Assembly (NCBI GenBank): GCA_046542255.1
Contig: JBKHBT010000139.1
Location: 1 to 6,216 of the forward strand
From: JBKHBT01 sp046542255
GTDB taxonomy: Bacteria > UBP14 > UBA6098 > JBKHBT01
Direction of reading: 5' to 3'
DNA length: 6,216 nucleotides
Part shown: in pieces, positions 1 through 6,206 of the stretch
Layout of the letters: every line of letters starts with the position of its first letter
Position numbering within the stretch: position 1 is the first letter of the stretch
Position numbers and translations under genes: made by a program
The notes under the pieces: model-generated
The model's database searches: none
What the model saw: only the letters and a program-made list of their open reading frames with translations
What the model was told of the DNA's origin: nothing

Positions 1-1
1 T

Positions 2-223
2 TTAATAATAAAGATTTTCAGCATTGGATTCCCTGCCCTGGCATTAGTAGGCGGTGCAATCGCCAGAAGGCTTCCCATTCTCGCGGGGATATTGATGCTG
101 GGGAGCGCGATAGCAATTTTGTTTTTATTAGAATTTTCGATATTTTCGATAATGGCTGCATTACCGATCGCTTTTGGAGGAATATTTGCATTTATCGGTG
201 CGAGTACTAAGCTTACAGGCTAA
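2..223 (+). CDS. C-terminal part of a small integral membrane protein (5' end outside window)
   Basis: An open frame runs from the left edge to a TAA at 221-223 and encodes 73 residues; the start lies outside the window. The translation is very hydrophobic, with three likely membrane-spanning stretches at about residues 5-21, 25-43 and 47-67 of the visible part. A basic 'ARR' turn separates the first two, and the tail is a short polar 'STKLTG'. Gly, Ala, Ile and Leu dominate, and there are no catalytic or ligand-binding motifs. It may be the C-terminal half of a small four-helix protein such as those of the DUF4064 type, but that is only a resemblance in size and composition. No terminator with a U-tract follows it. 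The next gene has its own promoter, so the two are probably not one transcription unit. Function unknown. Confidence 0.6.
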   Translation, partial: LIIKIFSIGFPALALVGGAIARRLPILAGILMLGSAIAILFLLEFSIFSIMAALPIAFGGIFAFIGASTKLTG

Positions 224-375
224 AATATTATTGCATAAAGATAGCTCAGTTCCCAATAATTATGAACTCTATTGAACCCATCAGGCAGCTTTGCTGTTCG
301 AGATGATTATTTCATATAAACATAACGATAGATTATTAATATTAGCACAATTACAATCACTAAACCCATTAGCAA

Positions 376-404
376 TTGACTTTGTAGGTTAAACTGCTTA
401 TCTT
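376..404 (+). promoter_or_regulatory. Probable sigma70-type promoter of the C10 protease gene
   Basis: TTGACT (376-381) and TATCTT (399-404) are separated by exactly 17 bp, close to the housekeeping consensus. Transcription would start near 411, about 40 bases before the ATG at 453. That leaves a short leader containing the ribosome binding site. The assignment rests on consensus and spacing only; some FCB bacteria (Bacteroidetes) use a different -33/-7 consensus, which lowers certainty. Confidence 0.5.
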
Positions 405-443
405 GAAATTGTTAAATTTGATGTGCTCTATGAAATAACTAAT

Positions 444-448
444 GGAGA
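444..448 (+). promoter_or_regulatory. Ribosome binding site deciding the start of the protease gene
   Basis: GGAGA lies 4 nt before the ATG at 453. The frame is open further upstream to a GTG at 423, but that codon has no Shine-Dalgarno. Starting there would also put ten polar residues in front of the signal peptide. The ATG at 462 is too far away (13 nt) to be preferred. Confidence 0.7.
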
Positions 449-452
449 AAAA

Positions 453-3400
453 ATGAATTGCATGAAATTTGTCTTTACGATATTGCTATTGGGAACAATA
501 ATTTTAGCAGAACCAGTCGATATCGAAATGGCGCAAAAAGCCGCCGATTTTCACCTATTGTCGCATGAGGATTTCTGGCATCGCGATGGCGGTGGAGTGC
601 CTTCGGCGCTGATGCTTGGCTATAATACATCCAAAATCGATACAGTATTCGAAAACAATGAAATATTGGCATATGTATTCCATCTCGAGCCTACAGGATT
701 TATTATTGTATCGGCCTATACGGAATTCCCACCAGTCTATGGCTTTTCATTTCGCAATTCTTTCTCGATGCGCGAGCATCCGCTAAATGCTGGGCTTCAT
801 AATGTAAAATGGGATCTTGGGCGAAGACTGGAGCATATGGACAAAATCGACAGAAATGTCATAAATGAAAATATGGCGCTGTGGGAGAGTCATCTTTCTA
901 ATGACAGCGAACTTCTCGAGCTTTATTCTGATATGGAAATTTATGGCCCGCTACTGGATACCGACTGGAACCAGAGTGCGCCTTACAATGACTATTGCCC
1001 AATCGATCCCGAGACGGGCGAGACATCTGTTGTCGGTTGTGTGGCTACTGCTATGGCAATGGTAATAAATTACTATGAATGGCCACCAAGCGTGCATTTT
1101 GATGCTCTGGACGATTTTCGAAAAGAGCGCGGTGATACTTTTTTGTATGTCGAAGCCGAGGCCGCTACTATGGATACAATCGACTATAATGGTGCCGGAA
1201 TACATCCCACCGATTCGGTGATTGCTATGCTTTCTTTTGCTTGCGGCGTTTCTGTCGAGATGAATTATCATTCCGATGGCTCCGGCGCATGGGTCAATGC
1301 TGCCAAGATGATGAACAAATGGCAATTTGGCTATGCAAGAAATATCAAAGGCGATGATGAAGATTATAATAGCAAACTTGCCAATAGCATAATGAACAAT
1401 GATCCAGCCTTGATGTCGATATATGATGCCGACTGGGGTTCTGGGCATAAAATTAATGCAGATGGCTACAATTCTGACACCGAGACATTCCATCTTAATT
1501 TTGGATGGGGTGGCCCAAGCAATGGATGGTATTCATTGCCAAGAGGAATGCCGGTTGGATATGTCCATACAGGCAATACATCCATAGATTTCGAGCTTCC
1601 CAGATACCGGACTGTACGCGTTCCTGACGATTTTGCTACGATTCAGGAAGCAATCGACTCTTCATGGTCGGGCGATACTATTATCGTGGCTGATGGCACC
1701 TATACCGGCGATGGCAATCGCGATATCGAATTTGGTGGCAAGGCTATCTACTTGCGCTCGGAGAATGGCCCCGATGTTACGATTCTGGATGCCGAAGCAG
1801 CCTCAGACGACCGTCATAGAAATTTCTTAATCGAAAAGAATGAAGGCCCACGATGCGTAATCGATGGTTTCACGATGCGCGGCGGAGTTACATGGGATGG
1901 CCCGGGAATATATGTCAAAAATTCCAGCCCGACATTCAAAAATTGCATTATAGAAGACCAAACTTCATGGAGTCAGGGAGGCGGTGCATATCTTAATCGA
2001 TCGGATTCGAGATTTTATAATGTAATTTTCGCAAGAAATTCTTCGGCATGGGGCGGTGGTGCATGGCTTCACAGAAGCAGGATCGCTTTCGTCAATTGTG
2101 TTTTCTATGGCAATTCGGGAAGATTTGCTGGAGCTGCATATATCCAAAATGACTCGAAAGCAGCATTTCTAAATTCGATAATTTATAATAATACGGCAGA
2201 GCAAACAAAAGATGAGATACATACCAGCTTCACCGAAGACAAACCATGCACACTGCGTTTCTCACATTCTAATATTCGTAGCGAAGAAGTCGGCATCGAA
2301 GAAGGGGCAGGGCATATACAATGGGGCGATGGAATGCTCAATATTTCGCCCGGTTTTTCTCATGACAGTTTTCGTCCCGAAGAAGATTCTTATATGATAA
2401 ATACTGGCGGGAATAATATCTTCTCAATAATCGATTATTATGCATCAGGCTATGATATCGTAGGCACTGAACGCACTGGTTTAATAGACATTGGCGCATA
2501 TGAGACAGATTTCGCCCATGAGAATAGAGCACCTAATATCTGGCAATATCCATCGCATGAAATCATCCGCGCCGGGCATGTTTTAGATATCGAGTTCCAG
2601 GTATCCGACCCGGAAGATGACCGGCTGAGCTTTTCGATAGACGGCCCGGAAGATGCATTACTTGCCGATGATGAAACAGTAGTCTGGGAAACAGATTTAG
2701 GCGATACGGGAAGCTATGAAATTCATATCTATGCAACAGACAGTATATTGGCCGATACGGCGATTGTTTTGGTAGAAGTGGTCAATGGTTATTGCGGCAA
2801 TGTCGCCGGAAGATGGACTGCTGATGATAGCCCTATCATGATAACATGCGATACATGGATTGGCGAGGGCGATACATTGATCATCGAGCCTGATTGCGAT
2901 GTCATTTTCACAGGACATTATTATCTTGAAATTGCCGATGGCGCAGTTTTCAAGGCGATTTCTCATGACAGCAGCGAGGCTATAACTTTTTCCTATGGCC
3001 CGGAAGAAGACCTAACCGATGAATCCGGCGGCTTTGCAAGCTTGCGTTTTAATAATGCCTCCGATGCCTGCAGCCTGAAAAACTGCATTTTCGAGGGCGG
3101 AAATGCCAGGACGAATCTTCCATATATCAGCGGTGGCGCGCTCTATGTGAATAATACCGACCTTTATGTCGGCAATTGCGAATTTTCTGGCAATCGCGCA
3201 TCCTATTTTGGTGGCGCAGGCTATTGCCAATATTCGAATGTGCTATTCGAGAATAATTACATCTACGCCAATAATGCTTCTAATGATGGTGGTGGATTCT
3301 ATATTACGAACAATAAGGGCGATATTTTTAATAATGTATTTTATAATAATCGTACCGAAGATGTCGGCGGGGCTATGCTTCTATCAAGCTCCGAGATGTA

Positions 3401-4604
3401 TGTTGATTCTAATGAATTTATCGAAAATACTGCAAATAATCATGGCGGCGCTATCTATCTGACTTCATACAATTGTACATTAAGCTATAATCGATTCGAG
3501 GGCAATTCCGCAGACCGTTATCATGGTGGTGCGATGTATATCACAAATTCACATAATTCGCAGCTTTTGAGAAATCATTTCTATGATAATTATGCCAATG
3601 AATATGGTGGCGCAATTCATCTTTGGTATAGCAATATCGATATAAAACACAATACCATAGATAACAATGAAGGAGTACTCTTTGGCGGTGGAATCTCATG
3701 CCAACGCTCTCACCCAACAATCGATGGCAATTATATTATTGGGAATAATTCCGAAAAAGGCGGCGGCATTCGATGCCAGAACAATTCCGACCCGCAGATT
3801 GCAAACAATGTAATAGCATACAATACAGCTAATGCCGGCGGCGGAATCTATATCCAACAGAAATCGGACCCATTCATAGTAAATTCAAGTATTTATGAAA
3901 ATACTGCAATTACGACCGGAGGTGGTGGTTTCTATATCACAGACACCTGCAAAGTAGGCATTTTCAATAGTATCATCTGGGAGAATCATTTCGAATCTAT
4001 GTCCTGGATATCCGAGCTTTTTGCTCATTCATCAGAATGTACTGTCGAGGTTGTGCAATGCATTGCCAATTCATCGGAATTCCATGCAGATGGTGCGCTT
4101 GCTTTCGGTGGCGACATTATTAACAGCGATCCATTATTCGAGGATTCGCTCGGCCATCTTTCGATGTATTCACCGGCAGTGGATGAAGGCACTATCGATG
4201 CCTGGTCGCCTTATGAGAATGTATTCGTTGCAACTCTTATGGATATCGATGGCGAGTCACGGCCGGCCGGATTAGCATGGGACATCGGCGCCGATGAAAG
4301 CCCATGGGATGCTGTTTCGGAAAATCCTGAAAAGCCGGAAGAAATCGCAATTTTGCATGCTTTGCCAAATCCATTCAATAGCGCAACCGAGATCATTATC
4401 GACATAGAAAATCCCGACAATGATGCAAGTATCCAGATAGTAGATGTACTCGGCCATAGAGTCGAAACCATTGCCACTAAGATTGAATCTGGCAAAAGAA
4501 GCTATATCTGGAAACCTGGCGAGGATATATCGAGTGGTATTTATTTTGCACATTATACATCTCAGACACTTGACAAATCGATACGGATTTCGCTTATCAA
4601 ATAG
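453..4604 (+). CDS. Secreted C10 (streptopain-like) cysteine peptidase with two beta-helix domains and a C-terminal sorting-type domain
   Basis: 1383 residues from the ATG at 453. The domains in order are as follows. A signal peptide of about 19 residues (hydrophobic core FVFTILLLGTIILA) is followed by a propeptide to about residue 164. The C10 peptidase core covers about 165-380, with the oxyanion-type 'DWNQ', nucleophile Cys196 in 'VGCVATAMA', catalytic His332 in 'SGHKINADGY', and the family strand 'FHLNFGWGG'. Beta-helix 1 (387-684) starts 'TVRVPDDFATIQEAID' and ends 'DIGAYE'. An Ig/cadherin-like spacer covers 692-779. Beta-helix 2 (780-1282) has eleven Gly-Gly coils and ends 'DIGADE'. The tail (1300-1383) has 'ALPNPFNS', 'DVLGHRV' and 'SGIYF', as in type IX secretion or FlgD-like C-terminal domains. 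C10 enzymes are secreted zymogens that degrade host or environmental proteins. Here the appended helices probably bind a surface, polysaccharide or protein (inferred). The protein is far longer than streptopain (about 400 residues). No frameshift is evident. Family assignment is strong; the substrate is unknown. Confidence 0.9.
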   Translation: MNCMKFVFTILLLGTIILAEPVDIEMAQKAADFHLLSHEDFWHRDGGGVPSALMLGYNTSKIDTVFENNEILAYVFHLEPTGFIIVSAYTEFPPVYGFSFRNSFSMREHPLNAGLHNVKWDLGRRLEHMDKIDRNVINENMALWESHLSNDSELLELYSDMEIYGPLLDTDWNQSAPYNDYCPIDPETGETSVVGCVATAMAMVINYYEWPPSVHFDALDDFRKERGDTFLYVEAEAATMDTIDYNGAGIHPTDSVIAMLSFACGVSVEMNYHSDGSGAWVNAAKMMNKWQFGYARNIKGDDEDYNSKLANSIMNNDPALMSIYDADWGSGHKINADGYNSDTETFHLNFGWGGPSNGWYSLPRGMPVGYVHTGNTSIDFELPRYRTVRVPDDFATIQEAIDSSWSGDTIIVADGTYTGDGNRDIEFGGKAIYLRSENGPDVTILDAEAASDDRHRNFLIEKNEGPRCVIDGFTMRGGVTWDGPGIYVKNSSPTFKNCIIEDQTSWSQGGGAYLNRSDSRFYNVIFARNSSAWGGGAWLHRSRIAFVNCVFYGNSGRFAGAAYIQNDSKAAFLNSIIYNNTAEQTKDEIHTSFTEDKPCTLRFSHSNIRSEEVGIEEGAGHIQWGDGMLNISPGFSHDSFRPEEDSYMINTGGNNIFSIIDYYASGYDIVGTERTGLIDIGAYETDFAHENRAPNIWQYPSHEIIRAGHVLDIEFQVSDPEDDRLSFSIDGPEDALLADDETVVWETDLGDTGSYEIHIYATDSILADTAIVLVEVVNGYCGNVAGRWTADDSPIMITCDTWIGEGDTLIIEPDCDVIFTGHYYLEIADGAVFKAISHDSSEAITFSYGPEEDLTDESGGFASLRFNNASDACSLKNCIFEGGNARTNLPYISGGALYVNNTDLYVGNCEFSGNRASYFGGAGYCQYSNVLFENNYIYANNASNDGGGFYITNNKGDIFNNVFYNNRTEDVGGAMLLSSSEMYVDSNEFIENTANNHGGAIYLTSYNCTLSYNRFEGNSADRYHGGAMYITNSHNSQLLRNHFYDNYANEYGGAIHLWYSNIDIKHNTIDNNEGVLFGGGISCQRSHPTIDGNYIIGNNSEKGGGIRCQNNSDPQIANNVIAYNTANAGGGIYIQQKSDPFIVNSSIYENTAITTGGGGFYITDTCKVGIFNSIIWENHFESMSWISELFAHSSECTVEVVQCIANSSEFHADGALAFGGDIINSDPLFEDSLGHLSMYSPAVDEGTIDAWSPYENVFVATLMDIDGESRPAGLAWDIGADESPWDAVSENPEKPEEIAILHALPNPFNSATEIIIDIENPDNDASIQIVDVLGHRVETIATKIESGKRSYIWKPGEDISSGIYFAHYTSQTLDKSIRISLIK
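945..1592 (+). other. C10 peptidase catalytic core (region of the large CDS)
   Basis: This segment encodes residues 165-380. It begins with 'GPLLDTDWNQ' and contains the nucleophile Cys codon at 1038-1040 and the catalytic His codon at 1446-1448. The spacing Cys to His (136 residues) and the 'HLNFGWGG' strand after the His follow the streptopain layout as I know it. Both catalytic residues are present, so the enzyme is expected to be active after removal of the propeptide (about residues 20-164). Confidence 0.85.
1611..2504 (+). other. First beta-helix domain (pectin-lyase-like fold, region of the large CDS)
   Basis: The domain opens with 'TVRVPDDFATIQEAID' and 'SGDTIIVADGTYTG', the usual N-terminal part of secreted parallel beta-helix proteins. 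Four coils follow whose Gly-rich turns begin at residues 483, 509, 534 and 559, a spacing of 25-26 residues. It ends with the cap-like 'DIGAYE'. No pectate-lyase catalytic Asp/Arg set is recognisable, so a binding or structural role is more likely than enzymatic activity. Confidence 0.75.
2526..2789 (+). other. Ig/cadherin-like spacer domain (region of the large CDS)
   Basis: About 88 residues beginning 'RAPNIWQYP' and containing 'FQVSDPEDDRLSFSI' and 'GDTGSYEIHIYATDS'. This is the pattern of bacterial cadherin-like or PKD-like beta-sandwich repeats, in which 'DPEDD' often contributes to calcium binding. It sits precisely between the two beta-helices and probably acts as a hinge or spacer. 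Confidence 0.65.
3132..3992 (+). repeat. Eleven-coil Gly-Gly beta-helix repeat array (within the large CDS)
   Basis: Eleven successive coils, each opening with GG(A/G) and usually an aromatic or aliphatic residue two places on, are readable in the protein. Their first glycines fall at residues 894, 920, 946, 972, 998, 1025, 1052, 1078, 1103, 1129 and 1157, giving a period of 25-28 and mostly 26. Each coil carries an Asn-rich turn such as 'SGNRAS', 'YANNAS' or 'IGNNSE'. The repeat is in the protein; the DNA of the coils has diverged, so it is not a recent tandem duplication. Confidence 0.85.
4350..4601 (+). other. C-terminal sorting-type domain (type IX secretion / FlgD-like, region of the large CDS)
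   Basis: The last 84 residues form a small beta-sandwich pattern: 'LPNPFNSATEI', then 'IQIVDVLGHRV', a 'W' strand, 'SGIYF' and a basic end 'RISLIK'. In Bacteroidetes, domains of this form direct export through the type IX secretion system and surface attachment. In other FCB lineages similar domains occur without proven sorting activity. Export or anchoring here is inferred from the pattern; no secretion-system gene is in the window. Confidence 0.75.
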
Positions 4605-4701
4605 TCATTATTAGGAGCTGCTCCGATCATCTTTAGAAGGCACTCTGAATCGATACTGAAATTCCAGCTTCGAAAAGAGAGTTATAAGATATTATTTTAG
4701 C

Positions 4702-4728
4702 AAGGTGCGGGTCATGGACTCGCACCTT
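4702..4728. terminator. Hairpin after the protease gene, possible terminator
   Basis: AAGGTGCGGGTC (4702-4713) pairs with GACTCGCACCTT (4717-4728) around a 3-nt loop, giving a 12-bp stem with one G-T wobble. It lies 97 bp past the stop of the plus-strand gene. No T-run follows on the plus strand and only a mixed A/T stretch on the minus strand, so classical intrinsic termination is uncertain. It could instead protect the 3' end of the transcript. Confidence 0.4.
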
Positions 4729-4730
4729 AC

Positions 4731-4758
4731 CTAATAAAAGCCCCGGACAAGCCGGGGC
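4731..4758 (-). terminator. Intrinsic terminator of the FIST operon
   Basis: GCCCCGG (4740-4746) and CCGGGGC (4752-4758) form a perfect 7-bp GC-rich stem with a 5-nt loop. Read on the minus strand, the stem is followed directly by TTTTATTAG, a short T-run. It lies 39 bp beyond the FIST stop codon and is well placed to end that transcript. On the plus strand no T-run follows. Confidence 0.75.
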
Positions 4759-4797
4759 ATAACACACCTCCATAGAAACTCTATAAAGGAATATCTC

Positions 4798-5919
4798 TCA
4801 AGCTGCTTTCTTATTGCTTTTGAATAGAAGCATCGTAGCGGTCTGATTTATGTGGCCGATATATTCTTCGCCATAGGTGCTAAAGCCTATGGTAGGGATC
4901 TTCTCGAATAATTTCGCATATTGCTCGGTTTGTTTTTTCTGTTTTAGCTCGAGGGTTCTTAATATGCAATTGAAATTTACTATTCCCTGTGGCCTTCCGA
5001 ATTTCTTGATTTTTCTTTCTAAATCTTTTTTGGTATCTATAACGATATCACGAGATTTGAGAAGCGTTACTTCCATACCTTCGTAAATCTTGCAATAGAA
5101 TCGAAGATTATTGCCATTTAATATCTTTGGGCTTCTGACATAAGGCTCACCATCTACCATAACTCCCACCGGATGGCTCATGAAGCTATCCTGAATTTCC
5201 TGTTTTGTCTGTTCGAGAGCATTGGCATATGCAAATACTGCATCTTCGCCATCGAATTGTATGACTTCACGATTATCTTCATCGGCTTCGGTGATTTTAA
5301 ATTTGGTTTCCATTGGCTCGAGGCTCTGGGTTTTCAGGATATCGAAATCACAAGAAGGCTTTATAAGGGCAAGTGCGGCAGCATTGGTAATGGCTTCACC
5401 ATTGACAAAAACATGCGTTTTCTTGAATTTCAAATCGTCTCCAGCAGAGCCACCTATAAACTGCACCTTAGTCTGTTCGCCGATTATTTCCATGATTTCC
5501 TCTTCGGCAACTCGAAGGCCATCTACTAGAATAATGCCGACATATTCCTTGAAATCCAGTTCCATCATGGATTTGCCATAGTAATTCTCGAATTTGCCGA
5601 AAGCTTCAGGGATATTGATCACGGAATCGATACTGCGCACCGGTTCGATGATAATGTCTTCAATAACATCTTCATCGAAAGACATAGCCACCAGCGAATT
5701 ATCCAGCATCTTGCCGCTGGTTATTTCGCCCGCGGTAGTGCATCCCATCACTTCGGCATCAGGAAAGGCATATTTCATTTGTTTTGCGATTTTTATCGGT
5801 TCATAGCTGCTCGATGCAAAGAACAGTATCAATTTACTTTCCTGGTTCTCGAATTGTTCTTTTATCTCGGCAACAGCATCTTTTTCCTGGGATTTTGTTG
5901 AATATGCATTCTTAATCAT
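4798..5919 (-). CDS. FIST domain sensory protein (FIST_N plus FIST_C, standalone)
   Basis: 373 residues from the ATG at 5919, which has AAGGAG 6 nt upstream. The frame extends 7 codons further to an ATG at 5940, but that one lies inside the small upstream gene. The FIST_N region (about 20-190) shows 'VMGCTTAGEI' (near 57-66) and 'IGGSAGDD' (155-162). FIST_C (about 205-366) shows 'HPVGVMVDGEPYVRSP', 'NFNCILR' and the closing 'GFSTYGEEYIGHINQTATMLLF'-type block (only key residues matter: GFSTYGE and HINQT). FIST domains are predicted ligand sensors, probably of small molecules such as amino acids, and are often fused to kinase, GGDEF or chemoreceptor outputs. Here no output domain, signal peptide or membrane segment is present, so the protein is cytoplasmic and probably signals through a partner. 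The coupled small protein is a candidate (inferred). Confidence 0.9.
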   Translation of the reverse strand: MIKNAYSTKSQEKDAVAEIKEQFENQESKLILFFASSSYEPIKIAKQMKYAFPDAEVMGCTTAGEITSGKMLDNSLVAMSFDEDVIEDIIIEPVRSIDSVINIPEAFGKFENYYGKSMMELDFKEYVGIILVDGLRVAEEEIMEIIGEQTKVQFIGGSAGDDLKFKKTHVFVNGEAITNAAALALIKPSCDFDILKTQSLEPMETKFKITEADEDNREVIQFDGEDAVFAYANALEQTKQEIQDSFMSHPVGVMVDGEPYVRSPKILNGNNLRFYCKIYEGMEVTLLKSRDIVIDTKKDLERKIKKFGRPQGIVNFNCILRTLELKQKKQTEQYAKLFEKIPTIGFSTYGEEYIGHINQTATMLLFKSNKKAA

Positions 5920-5925
5920 AGATAA

Positions 5926-5931
5926 CTCCTT
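5926..5931 (-). promoter_or_regulatory. Ribosome binding site of the FIST gene, overlapping the upstream stop codon
   Basis: AAGGAG on the minus strand lies 6 nt before the ATG at 5919. Its first two bases are the last two of the TAA that ends the small gene (5932-5930). Ribosomes finishing the small gene therefore terminate on the binding site of the FIST gene, which suggests coupled translation. Confidence 0.8.
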
Positions 5932-6130
5932 ATGCTGCATAGCCGAGAGCTTTGGCCATCGGCATTATTTTACTTAAAACTCGCGGTTCATCTTGTGATT
6001 TGCTATCGTATTTCTCTGGATAGACTCCCCTTAAGATAAGTATTGTCTTTGTGGCACTGGCAATAGATTGATTGCCACTGGATCGTTTCTCGATTATAAA
6101 GTCGATTACCGACTTTATCTGTCCTGCCAT
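5930..6130 (-). CDS. Small protein of unknown function, first gene of the FIST operon
   Basis: 66 residues, ATG at 6130 with a strong GGAGG 4 nt upstream, stop TAA at 5932-5930. The FIST gene starts 10 bp further on, so the two almost certainly share a transcript. The protein is soluble, with no signal peptide or membrane helix. It starts with a likely amphipathic helix ('IKSVIDFIIEKRSSGN'), followed by a hydrophobic strand or helix ('ATKTILILRGV'), then 'YPEKYDSKSQDEP', and a last helix ('VLSKIMPMAKALGY'). I do not recognise a named family. The compact helix-turn-helix-like order could fit either a small regulator or a protein-protein adaptor, but no DNA-binding motif is convincing. Its position argues for a role with the FIST sensor, as partner or output. 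Being short, it might be missed by gene callers; the ribosome binding site and spacing make it credible. Confidence 0.75.
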   Translation of the reverse strand: MAGQIKSVIDFIIEKRSSGNQSIASATKTILILRGVYPEKYDSKSQDEPRVLSKIMPMAKALGYAA

Positions 6131-6177
6131 ATATCCTCCAGTATAATAGGCTAAGATGACTTGTAAATTATATCGGG

Positions 6178-6206
6178 ATTATGGATCAATTTTTGATACT
6201 TGACAA
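6178..6206 (-). promoter_or_regulatory. Probable promoter of the small-protein/FIST operon
   Basis: On the minus strand, TTGTCA (6206-6201) and CATAAT (6183-6178) are separated by 17 bp, a good sigma70-type match. A perfect TATAAT also lies slightly downstream (6172-6167), but its best upstream hexamer is only 11 bp away. The first pair is therefore preferred; both may contribute. The start site would be about 40 bases before the ATG at 6130. Confidence 0.5.
6185..6197. promoter_or_regulatory. Short palindrome between -35 and -10, possible operator
   Basis: ATCAA (6185-6189) and TTGAT (6193-6197) form a perfect 5-bp inverted repeat with a 3-base centre. It lies entirely within the spacer of the proposed operon promoter, where a bound repressor would block RNA polymerase. 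Short AT-rich palindromes also arise by chance, so this is tentative. Confidence 0.3.

Larger units (their letters stand above)
224..452. other. Intergenic gap before the secreted protease gene
   Basis: No credible coding frame is seen here on either strand. The stretch is AT-rich. It contains a weak hairpin (GGCAGC / GCTGTT, 284-298, with two G-U pairs) that lacks a T-run and so is not a convincing terminator for the membrane-protein gene. The last 80 bases carry the promoter and ribosome binding site of the downstream gene. Confidence 0.5.

Noticed and set aside
423..452. GTG at 423 as start of the large protease
   Set aside because: No ribosome binding site precedes it, and it would add polar residues before the signal peptide. 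The ATG at 453 has GGAGA at good spacing.
951..1493. Open frame of 180 codons on the minus strand, antisense to the peptidase core
   Set aside because: It lies wholly opposite the conserved C10 catalytic region, has no convincing ribosome binding site and its translation shows no family pattern. It is a shadow of the real gene's codon use.
3132..3992. A tandem DNA repeat or CRISPR-like array
   Set aside because: The regular period is seen only in the protein (about 78 bases per coil). The DNA copies are strongly diverged, with no identical repeats or spacers.
4614..4624. GGAGCTGCTCC palindrome just after the protease stop as a terminator
   Set aside because: The usable stem is only about 4 bp with a 3-base loop and there is no following T-run. 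It is too weak to terminate transcription.
5173..5581. Two overlapping plus-strand frames of about 118 codons opposite the FIST gene
   Set aside because: The FIST frame on the minus strand is conserved throughout this stretch, and the two plus-strand frames overlap each other in different phases. Neither looks like a protein family.
6140..6145. TATACT on the minus strand as the -10 of the FIST operon, with TTTACA 16 bp upstream
   Set aside because: Transcription would begin within or just after the GGAGG, removing the ribosome binding site. The pair further upstream leaves a normal leader.
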